A stretch of DNA of 64,000 nt from Adiantum capillus-veneris (lineage: Eukaryota; Streptophyta; Polypodiopsida; Polypodiales; Pteridaceae). The DNA lies in contig CM043959.1 of the NCBI GenBank assembly GCA_014529385.2, positions 5,088,545 to 5,152,544 on the forward strand. The letters are read 5' to 3'. Shown here one piece after another: positions 55,541-64,000 of this stretch. The position numbers and the translations under genes were made by a program. Below the pieces are notes generated by a model. The model was not told the origin of the DNA. It did not search any database and saw only the letters and a list, made by a program, of their open reading frames with translations. The stretch's first letter is position 1, and each line of letters begins with the position of its first letter.

Positions 55541-57567
55541 GTACTTGACTGTGACTCTTATAAATGCATGCCTATCTGAGGTTTTCATTATGTTAGGGTC
55601 TCTTCCGAACAGATGGACAATTTCCATCTGTTCATATCAATTCGTTAGACCGCCTTTCAATTCGATGCAAGGGTTGGTGATCTTTGATGCAGACTGCACT
55701 TTGTGTTAGCTCCATAGAAGCTCTTTTGATCGTTACAGTTTCATATAAGACAGATTTTTTAGCCATTTTGTATTTCTCTACATCATGTAGAGAATTTTTG
55801 ATAATCGTTTTTTTTTTTCACTTTCTCCACCCAATGAGTGCCTCAGTTTTGTAGCAATATTTTTAACACAGCCCGTCACTCAACTGAGCTGTGCTCAATG
55901 CTTATGTTTGTGTGTCTATCTATGTTGAAGCAATGTAAATGGCTGTGATTTGGTGTGGCCTGTTTCGAGTGTAACTGCACCTCAAGAATCGAACCCTCTA
56001 AGCAGAGAACCGATAAAACAACACCCCTGGCTCTTAGTGAAGTCTAATTGGCTATGCTGCAAGCTTCAAGGTAATGCAGCAAGTTTGTGCATTCTGATCG
56101 AGTGCGGCAGAAGAAAGATGTATGCTGATTATATTAGCCATGGGTGGTACTTGCGGATGTGACAGGTTTTAGGGTTATGGTTTTTGCATTGATGTCATAG
56201 ACACATCTGATCCATTCGTACGGCCAGTCACAATCTCACTTCCCCTAGAAAGGTGGCCCATGCCAATCTCTTGGTCAAAGCCTGAATCTTCTGTGCCGTG
56301 AACAGTTCTCTCTATGTGGTATTTGCATTTGTGATCATCTGCGTGGCACTAGGACATGAGAGTGACCTTCGGGTTTTGGCCTAGATTGAGATTTGCAGGA
56401 ACTGGCCGAGAGGCCTAAAGAAAGGAAAGGAAGAGCAGAAGAAAACCCCAACTTATCCAAAGCAAATACCTCTCTAGGGATAGAAAGGGGTAGAAGAAAA
56501 TCCCAACTTATATAACTCTCTAACGATAGAGAGGGAGGGCCCTTGGAGGGGGGTTTGGGACCCCATCTGGTGTTAGTCTTCTCTCTCTCTCTCTCTCTCA
56601 CGCTCATAGAACCTTCATTTCATAGTATCATTCTCTCTTTTCTCTCTAGTCTTTGCACATCTCTCATGAAGTAAAAAGAACCTTGAGTAAGCACTAATGT
56701 GTTCACAGTTCACGAATGGGGATTATTGGATGTAGTGTGGTCTACAGTTCAAATTTTCTACAAAGGCAACTGATACTCAAGATGGCATTTTAGATGCTTT
56801 CCATGTTAGTTTACTCCGGCATATGTTGGACCATCTCCAATTCACCCTATTGCTGAGGAACCTCCTAAGGCTGAGGAAACGGAAGAAGTAGTCCAAGCGG
56901 AGCAAATCATTCATCATCAGGAGCGGCCACTAAAGTCCGGAAAGAATTACACGGAATATTTCGGTGAAGTTCAAGAACTATTCTACTTTAGCCGCTCAGT
57001 GGATGAATGAGCAAGAATTAGCATCTTATCCTGAGATTCTGGAAGGATATGCACAAGCACTACAATTGAGAACAACTGTTTAGAAACCAAAGGGATGTTG
57101 CTAAATGGACCATTTTTTTATTTTTTGAGTAATTTCTATTTATTGAAATTAGGATATTTAAATGTGTACACTTGATTCCTAACCGGAACCGGCTTGCACT
57201 CGCTAGCGCTCCCGTTGTGGTCCGGTACTTCGACAGCGTCGGGAGTCTAGGTCAGTCAGTTTGGGACTGGTCGGGCCAGTTAGCACTGAATTCTGATGAG
57301 TATGGAAGCTTGTGCGCGCCGGATGGGATTTGGGCCACTCGAGGAGTCACTTACAACTTTATAAGTTGGGTGGGAACTAGGGAATTAATTCAAAAGGGGC
57401 AAACTGGACACTTGGCAGAAGGAGAGCAACCTGCAGGACACCTCAGCAAGAGGGGGCGCCCAAACGAGGGTTGAGGCCTATTTTGCTTCATTGTGACTTA
57501 TAGTGTGTGTGTGTGTGTGTGTGTGTGAGTAGTGGGTGCATGTTCACAGCTTTAATGGAAAGCTTGC
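55541..57567 (+). other. Putative long intron or 3' spacer of the methyltransferase gene
   Basis: No further SpoU motif is seen. It contains unrecognised protein-like open stretches at 55950-56160 and 56820-57085 (the latter with residues NYSTLAAQWMNEQELASY) and a 100-codon frame without ATG at 57172-57474. Short CT (56579-56600) and GT (about 57503-57527) runs are present. Confidence 0.4.
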
Positions 57568-58161
57568 TGTCACAAACTGGTGACGTGGTTGCCCTGTACG
57601 CGCACACACATCCTCCCCCTTGGCGTGGATAATCTCTGAAAGGTTAACGTGGCATGCCCGCAAAACCCGGCGTAAAACATGGAAAGCTGACGTGGCACTG
57701 GCAGTACGGAATCCCGCGTTTCACGGCAGTATACGGACGCTGATTTTCTTTATGCTAGCTGGCTGAAAAGCCTACGTAAAGTTGGGAAGAGCTTTTTGAA
57801 GAGTTGCTTTATTATATGAAGCTTATGAGAGTTCAAATTGCTTTATTTGAAAGCTTTTAAAATTATGGCAGCTTTTGGGGCTTTGCTTTTGGAATCTTTA
57901 AATAAGTGGGCAGGCCTCCCACTTCTCAGAGCATCTGGACGTAGACTCTGAGAGTGAGAGCCTCCCACTCGCTTGTACGTTAAGTTGCAGATTAATACAA
58001 AAAGAAATACCGAAAGGGGCACCAGGCTTTGGGGCCAATATCTCTAGGCACGGAACTCCGCCGGGCCAGTGTCGAATCAATTGTGAACTGTGAACTGTTT
58101 TGAAGTGATTTATTGTGGTGTCGCGGTAGATTCTCGACTTGGAGTGTCCAAGTCTGCTACA
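57568..58161 (+). repeat. Gypsy-H 5' LTR (~594 bp, inferred)
   Basis: TGTCACAAAC...GCTACA, followed at 58163 by TGGTATCAAAGC, a one-base variant of the Met-tRNA primer site. No partner LTR is in the window. Confidence 0.5.
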
Positions 58162-58223
58162 ATGGTATCAAAGCGCGGCCGATTTCTCTTCTACAGGAAA
58201 TCTGATCCTTTTACGCGGCACTT

Positions 58224-58834
58224 ATGGCTTCAGACAGAGATCAGTCGGCTTGCTCTGCATTCGGAGATGCGAGAAGAGATCACAACGAAGATTCACGCGA
58301 GGAGTACGACCCGCCTCGGCCTACTTAGGCGGGGATCGAAGAGATGGAGCGTCGACGTTTGATCTGCAATGCAACAAAGATGATGCTAAATTGGGAAAGA
58401 CCCGAAATTTGCAAAATTTATGAGCCAGACCTCCTTCGACGAGGTGCATGCACAGTGCCAGCAGACCACAGAACCACCCCTCAAACCGGCTCTCAAGAAA
58501 CCTCCTACTCCCAAGATGTACACAGAGCAAGAATTAATAGAGGTGGTTGGTGCACGAATTGCTCAGCTTTTTGACGGGCAAAATAAAGCAGAAAAGCACG
58601 ACAAAAAGCAATAGAAAGGAACTGACTTCCCGGGTTATTTGGGTCGTCAGTCTACATATGAATCGGCAAGAAAGCAGAAGAAGCGTGTTTGATTTGAAGG
58701 AGTACCCAATTCTTCTTCTTCTTCGAGTTCTTCTAGCTCCTCTGACTCCAACGAAGAAGACAGAAAAGGCAAAAAGCGAAGTAAAAAGCAAAGCTTCGGA
58801 AAGGGCAAGAAAAAGGCAAAGAAGCCTAAATCTC
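58224..58834 (+). pseudogene. Gypsy-H gag N-terminus, broken and truncated
   Basis: ATG at 58224 opens 34 codons (MASDRDQSACSAFGD...) to a TAG at 58326. After a frame change near 58420 a second stretch reads EVHAQCQQTTEPPLKPALKK and YTEQELIEVVGARIAQLF. A Ser-rich then Lys-rich tail follows (about 58710-58834), typical of gag linkers. Copia-G insertion ends it. No zinc knuckle is reached. Confidence 0.45.
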
Positions 58835-59115
58835 TGTGGGGGAGCAGGAGAGAGAGCCCACTTGCTGTCCTATGCAATGAGAGTGAAGGAGAAGAGGAGA
58901 GAAGCGCTGAAGAAGCACACGCAGGGAAGAACGTGAGAGAGAGAGAGAACGCTCGTTGGAGTTTTTGGGAAAAGCCACGCTATTTGTTTTGGGCTTCACA
59001 TTTGAGTATATGAGTAAGTGACTAGGGGGCCATTCACACTTGGTCCCCCTAACTTATAAGTCTTTTAACTTATAAGTTAGTAAATACAAGGCACTTAGGC
59101 CTTTATTCCCTAACA
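58835..59115 (-). repeat. Copia-G 3' LTR (281 bp)
   Basis: On the minus strand from TGTTAGGG (59115) to CCCCCACA (58835). It includes a perfect 12-bp inverted repeat CTAACTTATAAG / CTTATAAGTTAG at 59049-59060 and 59069-59080 around TATA-like sequence. The polypurine tract 'ggtgggaggt' adjoins. Confidence 0.95.
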
Positions 59116-59194
59116 ACCTCCCACCTATCGGCAATGTACCTTGGGAGATCAAAGAATCAGCTAACTATGATACAACAGCTGATCATGCACTTAC

Positions 59195-62100
59195 TCATCC
59201 AACACCCATCATCTGCCGGCAATATGCAAACCGCTCTGCTGGAAGACTCTTGGTCAAAAGATCTGTAGGATTGTCATCTGTGTGCACCTTGACAAGTGTA
59301 ATGCTCTTGTCATCAAGCACACTCCTGATAAAATGATACTTCACCTCTATGTGCTTTGTCTTGGCATGAAAAACAGGATTCCTTGCAAGCATAATAGCAC
59401 TCTGACTATCACAGTGTAGCACAGGAACCGGTGACTTAATGCCAAGCTCTTCTACCAAACGCATGAGCCACAAAGCTTCTTTGCATGCCTTAGTGGCAGC
59501 CACATACTCAGCCTCAGTGGTAGACAAAGCAACACATTTTTGCAGTCTAGAAATCCAAGAAACTGCACCTCCTGTGAATGTAAACACATATCCAGAGGTA
59601 GACTTCCTGCAATCTGGATGTCCAGCAAAATCTGCATCTGTAAAGCCATGCACAGATGTCTCACTCTTCCCAAAACAAATGCACAAGTCTTTAGTGCCTT
59701 TCAAGTATCTCAAGATACACTTCACTGCTTCCCAATGCTTTTTGCCAGGATTGCTCATGTACCTGCTTACTACTCCCACCGCAAATGCAATGTCCCGACG
59801 TGTAGCAACCATAGCATACATCAAACTGCCAACGGCTGATGCATAAGGAACCTTGGCCATTTCAGCCCGCATATCATCTGTGTTTGGGCAGTCATGTGCA
59901 GTCAGTTTTACATATGGAGGCAGCGGAGTACCAAGTGCCTTTCCCCCATCCATATGAAAACGATGTAGCACATTATTAACATAATCTCGTTGAGATAGAT
60001 ACAGATTCCTGTTAGGTCTATCTCGAGAGATACGCATGCCCAAAATATGATTAGCATCACCAAGATCCTTCATGTCAAAGCGATTCTTTAAGCTTTGCTG
60101 TAATGCATCCAACTCCGTGACATTGTTACCAGCAATAAGCATGTCATCAACATACAAAATCAGCAATAGAAGAGATCCATCACTTGCCGTTTTGATGTAC
60201 AAACAGTGATCAGAATTACTTCTTTTGTATCCTTGAGACCTCATGAATGTATCAAACTTGTGATACCATGCACGGGGAGACTGTGTCAAACCATACAAGC
60301 TCTTCAAGAGTCTACATTTCTTCTCTTGCCCCTTTGACACAAAACCTTCTGGCTGCATCATACAGATCATCTCAAGCAAATCTCCATGCAAAAACGCTGT
60401 TTTGACATCCATTTGCTTTAACTCCATATCTTCAGAAGCAACCAGGCGTAAAACAAGACGTAATGTGGCAAGCTTTACAACAGGAGAAAAAATCTCATCA
60501 AAATCAACACCATGCTTTTGCTTGTACCCTTTAGCAACCAAACGTGCCTTGTACTTAGAAGAAGCATCAGATGTGACCTTGGTCTTGTAAACCCATTTAC
60601 ATGGCAGAGCCTTATGCCCTTTAGGCAAATCAACCAAGTCCCATGTATGGTTTTTCTCCAAAGACTGCATTTCCGAAACCATTGCTTTGAACCATTTCTT
60701 ACTGTCTTCCCGTTGCATAGCCTCTTTATAGCAAGACGGCTCACCACAATCAGTAAGTATGACATAGTCCAAAGACGGTTCATATCTATCGGGGGGCCTT
60801 GTCACCCGAGTAGACCTACGTACCCAATGATCCATAACAGGTGGATTTTCAGCCTCTAAACCATAAAAAATAGCAGGCTGTTCAGCCGGTTGCATCGCAA
60901 CAACGGGCGGTCTAGGAGCATCAACCTGTTCCCCTACCTGTGGTGCATCAATGGCAACTTGTTGGGGCTGATTTTCAGCAGCTAATGGCTGATTTTCAGC
61001 ACCATTTTCAGCATGTAAAGGCTGCTGAACATTGGGCCTTCTTGGCTGTCCAGATGTAACATCTTCACGAAAAACAACCCGGCGCACTTCCTCGACCTTT
61101 GTGGGCTGTTTGTGCATGCAATTCTCATTGAAGATGACATCATTGCTGCGTATGATTTTCCGTAATGTGGGATCCCATAATCTATACCCCATTTCACCAT
61201 CCTCACCATATCCTAGGAAAATGCATTTATGAGACTTTGGTTCTAGTTTGGTGCGGAGTTCACTCCGGATGTGAACATAGGCCTCACAACCAAACACTCT
61301 TAAATGTGCATATGAGGGTAGCTTGCCAGACCACACCTCCTCAGGCACCTTTCCACCCAAAGCCTTGCTAGGTGAGCGATTAATCAAGTGAATAGCTGTT
61401 TGCACAGCTTCTGCCCAAAAACCATGAGGTAATGCAGCATGTGACAGCATACTCCGAACTTTCTCTTGGATAGTCCGGTTCAACCTCTCTGCAACTCCAT
61501 TCTGAGAGGGATTAAAAGGAGCCGTGAGCTCTCTTTTAATACCTTTAGTAGCACATAAGTCAATAAATGCTTTTGATACATACTCCCCCCCATTGTCTGA
61601 GCGCAAAGACCTAAGCTTCTTGTCAGTTTGATTCTCAACAAACGTAAGAAACTTCTTGAAAGTATCCAAAACATGGCTTTTAGCACGTATTGGATACACC
61701 CACACCTTACGTGTAGCATCATCGATAAACGAGACAAAATATTTCTTTCCCCCTAAGGACAACTGTGGCATTTCACATACATCGGAATGCACTAAGTCTA
61801 ACTTGTCAGACTTCAAAGAAAGAGACCTTTTGTGCGGTGTTTGACTGCGCTTACCATAAATACAGTGCTCACAATTAGAAAAATCAGCATACCTCAAACA
61901 CGGCAAATAACCACAACGAGACAAAGTTTCCATTCCTCTTTTACTCATGTGTCCCAACCGGCCATGCCACAAAGAGACACTTGGCTGCTCGGTTACGGCG
62001 ACAACATGGTCACGCACACTAGATACATGCAAAGGATACAAAGTGTCCGATTTACAACCCTTGGCTACAATCCGGGCCCCTTTACAAATTTTCCACTTGC

Positions 62101-62347
62101 AATCACCAAAAGTGGTGTGATAGCCTGCATTATCTAGCTGCCCTGTACTAATCAAACTCTTCTTGATTTGTGGCACATGACGCACTTTGTGCAAAACAAA
62201 AGTCATACCATCAGCAAAAGAAAACTGGACACTGCCAATACCTGCAATGTCACATGCATAGTTGTCTCCCAAATAAACAGTGCCCTGCACCTCACCTGAG
62301 TACCGTGTAAACCAATCCCTATGAGGTGTTACATGAAAGGAGGCACC
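59195..62347 (-). CDS. Copia-G pol: integrase, reverse transcriptase, RNase H
   Basis: A single open frame of about 1050 codons. It begins in what is left of the protease (GASFHVTPHRDWF), then integrase (LWHGRLGHMSKRG; SDNGGEY; GVAERLNRT), RT with YVDDM (60140-60154), and RNase H (FTDADFAGHPDCRKSTSGY; CDSQSA) to the stop at 59195. The catalytic Asp-Ser of the protease DSGA motif is missing: gag ...GSDVDMQ runs directly into GASFHV in another frame, so a small deletion removed the active site and shifted frame. Minor oddities include QPEGF preceded by MICM, LTQSPRAW and TRRDI, where KQSPRAW and TRPDI are usual. Confidence 0.95.
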   Translation of the reverse strand, partial: GASFHVTPHRDWFTRYSGEVQGTVYLGDNYACDIAGIGSVQFSFADGMTFVLHKVRHVPQIKKSLISTGQLDNAGYHTTFGDCKWKICKGARIVAKGCKSDTLYPLHVSSVRDHVVAVTEQPSVSLWHGRLGHMSKRGMETLSRCGYLPCLRYADFSNCEHCIYGKRSQTPHKRSLSLKSDKLDLVHSDVCEMPQLSLGGKKYFVSFIDDATRKVWVYPIRAKSHVLDTFKKFLTFVENQTDKKLRSLRSDNGGEYVSKAFIDLCATKGIKRELTAPFNPSQNGVAERLNRTIQEKVRSMLSHAALPHGFWAEAVQTAIHLINRSPSKALGGKVPEEVWSGKLPSYAHLRVFGCEAYVHIRSELRTKLEPKSHKCIFLGYGEDGEMGYRLWDPTLRKIIRSNDVIFNENCMHKQPTKVEEVRRVVFREDVTSGQPRRPNVQQPLHAENGAENQPLAAENQPQQVAIDAPQVGEQVDAPRPPVVAMQPAEQPAIFYGLEAENPPVMDHWVRRSTRVTRPPDRYEPSLDYVILTDCGEPSCYKEAMQREDSKKWFKAMVSEMQSLEKNHTWDLVDLPKGHKALPCKWVYKTKVTSDASSKYKARLVAKGYKQKHGVDFDEIFSPVVKLATLRLVLRLVASEDMELKQMDVKTAFLHGDLLEMICMMQPEGFVSKGQEKKCRLLKSLYGLTQSPRAWYHKFDTFMRSQGYKRSNSDHCLYIKTASDGSLLLLILYVDDMLIAGNNVTELDALQQSLKNRFDMKDLGDANHILGMRISRDRPNRNLYLSQRDYVNNVLHRFHMDGGKALGTPLPPYVKLTAHDCPNTDDMRAEMAKVPYASAVGSLMYAMVATRRDIAFAVGVVSRYMSNPGKKHWEAVKCILRYLKGTKDLCICFGKSETSVHGFTDADFAGHPDCRKSTSGYVFTFTGGAVSWISRLQKCVALSTTEAEYVAATKACKEALWLMRLVEELGIKSPVPVLHCDSQSAIMLARNPVFHAKTKHIEVKYHFIRSVLDDKSITLVKVHTDDNPTDLLTKSLPAERFAYCRQMMGVG

Positions 62348-63273
62348 TGCATGTCCACATCAGAACCCATAGCAAGGGTATGTGCATCCACAGAAGAGGC
62401 ATTGAGTACATTAGTGCTGCTGTCACTGTCACAACTACTAGCAACATTGATTTCCTCAATCAACACAGTGCTCTTCTTGGCATTTCCCTTGTCCTTTGCA
62501 TCAGTTTCAGCACCCTTGTTCTTCTCTTTCTTCCACTCATAGCATTCCCGTTTATAATGCCCTTTCTTTCCACAATGATGACACACAACATCTATCCTAC
62601 GAGATTTGCTGCGTGCCCTGTCCTTACTGTCAGATTTCTCCCTCTGTTGAGACCTGCCTCTCAAGTGCAATGTATTAGAAGATCCACCTGTGGTGTTCTT
62701 CCTGTTCATCTCTTCCATCAAGAGAGAACTCTCTACATCTGCATACTTAAGTGACGCACTTGAGTTACTAAGAGCTGTCCGGAATACATCCCAACTCTCG
62801 GGCAATGTGCATAGCAGAAAAGTAGCTTTGAACTCCTCATCAATCGTGAATTTCAGCTCTGTCAATTGGCTGAAAATAGAATTGAATTCATTGAGGTGCA
62901 CTGACATGTGCGTGCCCTCCTTCATGCGGAGATCCATAAGCTTCTTAAGCCAATACACTTTACTGGCAGCACTCTGCTGTGCATACAACTCGTCTAAACG
63001 CTTCCACATGCCCCATGCTGTCTGCTCATTCTCTACATTGAAGAGTAAATTGTCAGACACCGAAAGCATGATCGTGGAACGAGCAAACTCGTCCACTTCT
63101 TCCCATTCTTCAACCTCCATATCAACCGGTTTCACACCTTGTAACTTAATAGGTTTCGCCTGTTTCTTCTGCAACATCACATTATAACATTGCTTCTTCC
63201 ATATAGCAAAGTTATGGGCACCTTCAAGCTTGCGAATGTGCAACAAATTGCCACTTTCACTGCTAGAAGCCAT
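62329..63273 (-). CDS. Copia-G gag
   Basis: ATG at 63273 (MASSSESGNLLH) opens 314 codons. It has gag motifs AIWKKQCYNVML, an Asn/Glu-rich helical core, STIMLSVSDNLLFNVENEQ and the zinc knuckle CHHCGKKGHYKREC near 62595-62554. It ends prematurely after GSDVDMQVPPFM because the protease deletion shifts the frame. A separate gag protein could still be made, but gag-pol fusion is lost. Confidence 0.93.
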   Translation of the reverse strand: MASSSESGNLLHIRKLEGAHNFAIWKKQCYNVMLQKKQAKPIKLQGVKPVDMEVEEWEEVDEFARSTIMLSVSDNLLFNVENEQTAWGMWKRLDELYAQQSAASKVYWLKKLMDLRMKEGTHMSVHLNEFNSIFSQLTELKFTIDEEFKATFLLCTLPESWDVFRTALSNSSASLKYADVESSLLMEEMNRKNTTGGSSNTLHLRGRSQQREKSDSKDRARSKSRRIDVVCHHCGKKGHYKRECYEWKKEKNKGAETDAKDKGNAKKSTVLIEEINVASSCDSDSSTNVLNASSVDAHTLAMGSDVDMQVPPFM

Positions 63274-63814
63274 TCTGAGTGATTGCAAACACTGAGACCT
63301 TGTTTTGCCGACCTAAACACGCCCAAATGTGCGCAATCGGGCAAAAAACAGCTTGCTGTTACAGAAAAACAGCGAGCGAATTTCACGCGAAATCACCCCA
63401 AAACAGCGTACATTCACTGCCAAACCCTTACCAAAGGTTTCCACAAGTTGTATACATCATTTGCTTGCTGAAATTCCTTGTTTTAGGGCAAAAATCAGAC
63501 CTGTAAACACCTGTTTTGCTGAATTTTCAGAACCTCGTTGGTGGAAACACCTGTAAGATTGACCTGTGAGACTTGCCCTAATGAAATTGCATCAAATTGA
63601 TCCCGAAATTGGTCAATTTCAGCAGAAATAGGCTGCTGTTCGCCAGTTTTTGAAACCCTAATTTTGGGGAAACTATCACCTGAGGTCGATTCTACACGGT
63701 GAGAGGATCCCTTCGCGACAGAGTTGATCGAAAACGGTTGAATATCCTTCCCGCAGCGAGCAAGAACAGAATTCTGATCTGTATTGCGAAGATGGCTCTC
63801 TTGGAAACCCTAAA

Positions 63815-63826
63815 GCTCTGATACCA
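63815..63826 (-). promoter_or_regulatory. Copia-G primer-binding site
   Basis: Reverse complement of TGGTATCAGAGC two bases from the 5' LTR. Confidence 0.95.
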
Positions 63827-63828
63827 TA

Positions 63829-64000
63829 TGTGGGGGAGCAGGAGAGAGAGCCCACTTGCTGTCGTATGCAATGAGAGTGAAGGAGAAGAGGAGAGAAGCG
63901 CTGAAGAAGCACACGCAGGGAAGAACGTGAGAGAGAGAGAGAACGCTCGTTGGAGTTTTTGGGAAAAGTCACGCTATTTGTTTTGGGCTTCACATTTGAG
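63829..64000 (-). repeat. Copia-G 5' LTR, partial
   Basis: 172 bases match 58835-59006 with two substitutions (C/G and C/T). The rest lies beyond the window. Confidence 0.95.

Larger units (their letters stand above)
57568..58834 (+). mobile_element. Gypsy-H: 5' end of an LTR element interrupted by Copia-G
   Basis: LTR (57568-58161), primer-like site and gag start are present. The sequence is cut at 58834 by Copia-G; the rest lies beyond the window. Assignment to gypsy rests on gag texture and LTR form and is tentative. Confidence 0.55.
58835..64000 (-). mobile_element. Copia-G: nearly intact copia element, runs off the window
   Basis: The 3' LTR is 58835-59115, pol 59195-62347, gag 62329-63273, primer site 63815-63826, and the 5' LTR starts at 63829 and is cut by the window end. 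Over 172 comparable bases the LTRs differ at two positions, so it is the youngest element here. It shares gag style with Copia-E. The left TSD would be ATCTC (58830-58834); the right one lies outside. Confidence 0.95.

Noticed and set aside
57172-57474. 100-codon frame as a gene
   Set aside because: Starts without ATG, no domain; it directly precedes the Gypsy-H LTR and may be any TE or intron remnant.
1-64000. CRISPR array, operons, bacterial defence system or functional tRNA/rRNA gene
   Set aside because: Repeats here are microsatellites, LTRs and degenerate tandem units. There is no regular repeat-spacer structure, no Shine-Dalgarno-led gene strings and no full tRNA cloverleaf.

Overview
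The window reads as nuclear DNA from a large, repeat-rich land-plant genome. Evidence seen directly: five Ty1/copia retrotransposons, most with target-site duplications (TSDs) and initiator-Met-tRNA primer sites; several Ty3/gypsy remnants, including a chromodomain integrase; a PIF/Harbinger transposase relic; pentatricopeptide-repeat (PPR) fragments; tRNA-derived SINE-like units; more than a dozen long (GA)n/(CT)n and (GT)n arrays; and one intron-containing host gene of the SpoU/TrmH RNA methyltransferase family. No rRNA, functional tRNA, CRISPR, operon or organelle gene set was seen. The style of the PPR fragments and copia gag proteins resembles seed-free vascular plants, especially ferns. 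That placement is inference, not proof.

Layout. 1-8.0 kb: palindromic ~195-bp tandem repeats, a decayed reading frame, diverged duplications, one unrecognised 171-codon ORF (5667-6182), a GA-rich minisatellite and a ~585-bp tandem duplication. 8.0-13.6 kb: Copia-A (+), complete with 5-bp TSD, inserted in the second copy of that duplication. 13.6-18.0 kb: microsatellites and three copies of a hairpin element whose arms run into (GA)n/(CT)n. 18.0-24.9 kb: Copia-B (-), same family as A, carrying a nested 3' end of a gypsy element (Gypsy-C) whose 2.2-kb LTR contains PPR-derived sequence. 24.6-30.0 kb: a head-to-head palindrome of copia LTR pieces, one split by Gypsy-D, a gypsy element lacking reverse transcriptase and integrase. 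32.0-37.4 kb: chromovirus pieces in both orientations. 38.35-38.55 kb: a PPR fragment. 39.6-45.2 kb: Copia-E (-), complete with TSD. 47.4-53.8 kb: a HARBI1-like transposase pseudogene (-) split by Copia-F (+). 54.4-55.5 kb: SINE-like tandem units, then the first three exons of the SpoU/TrmH gene. 57.6-58.8 kb: the start of Gypsy-H, interrupted by Copia-G (-), which runs to the window end.

Relationships. This is a stack of insertions, not a set of cooperating genes. Order can be read from nesting: C into B; D into a copia LTR; F into the Harbinger gene; G into H. Copia-G looks youngest (about 2 differences in 172 aligned LTR bases and a ~1050-codon open pol). Several disabling stops in the copia polyproteins sit at CAG->TAG or CGA->TGA, as expected from 5-methylcytosine deamination in CHG and CG contexts. 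No complete functional gene lies in the window; the methyltransferase gene is the only plausible live host gene and its remaining exons are not visible here.
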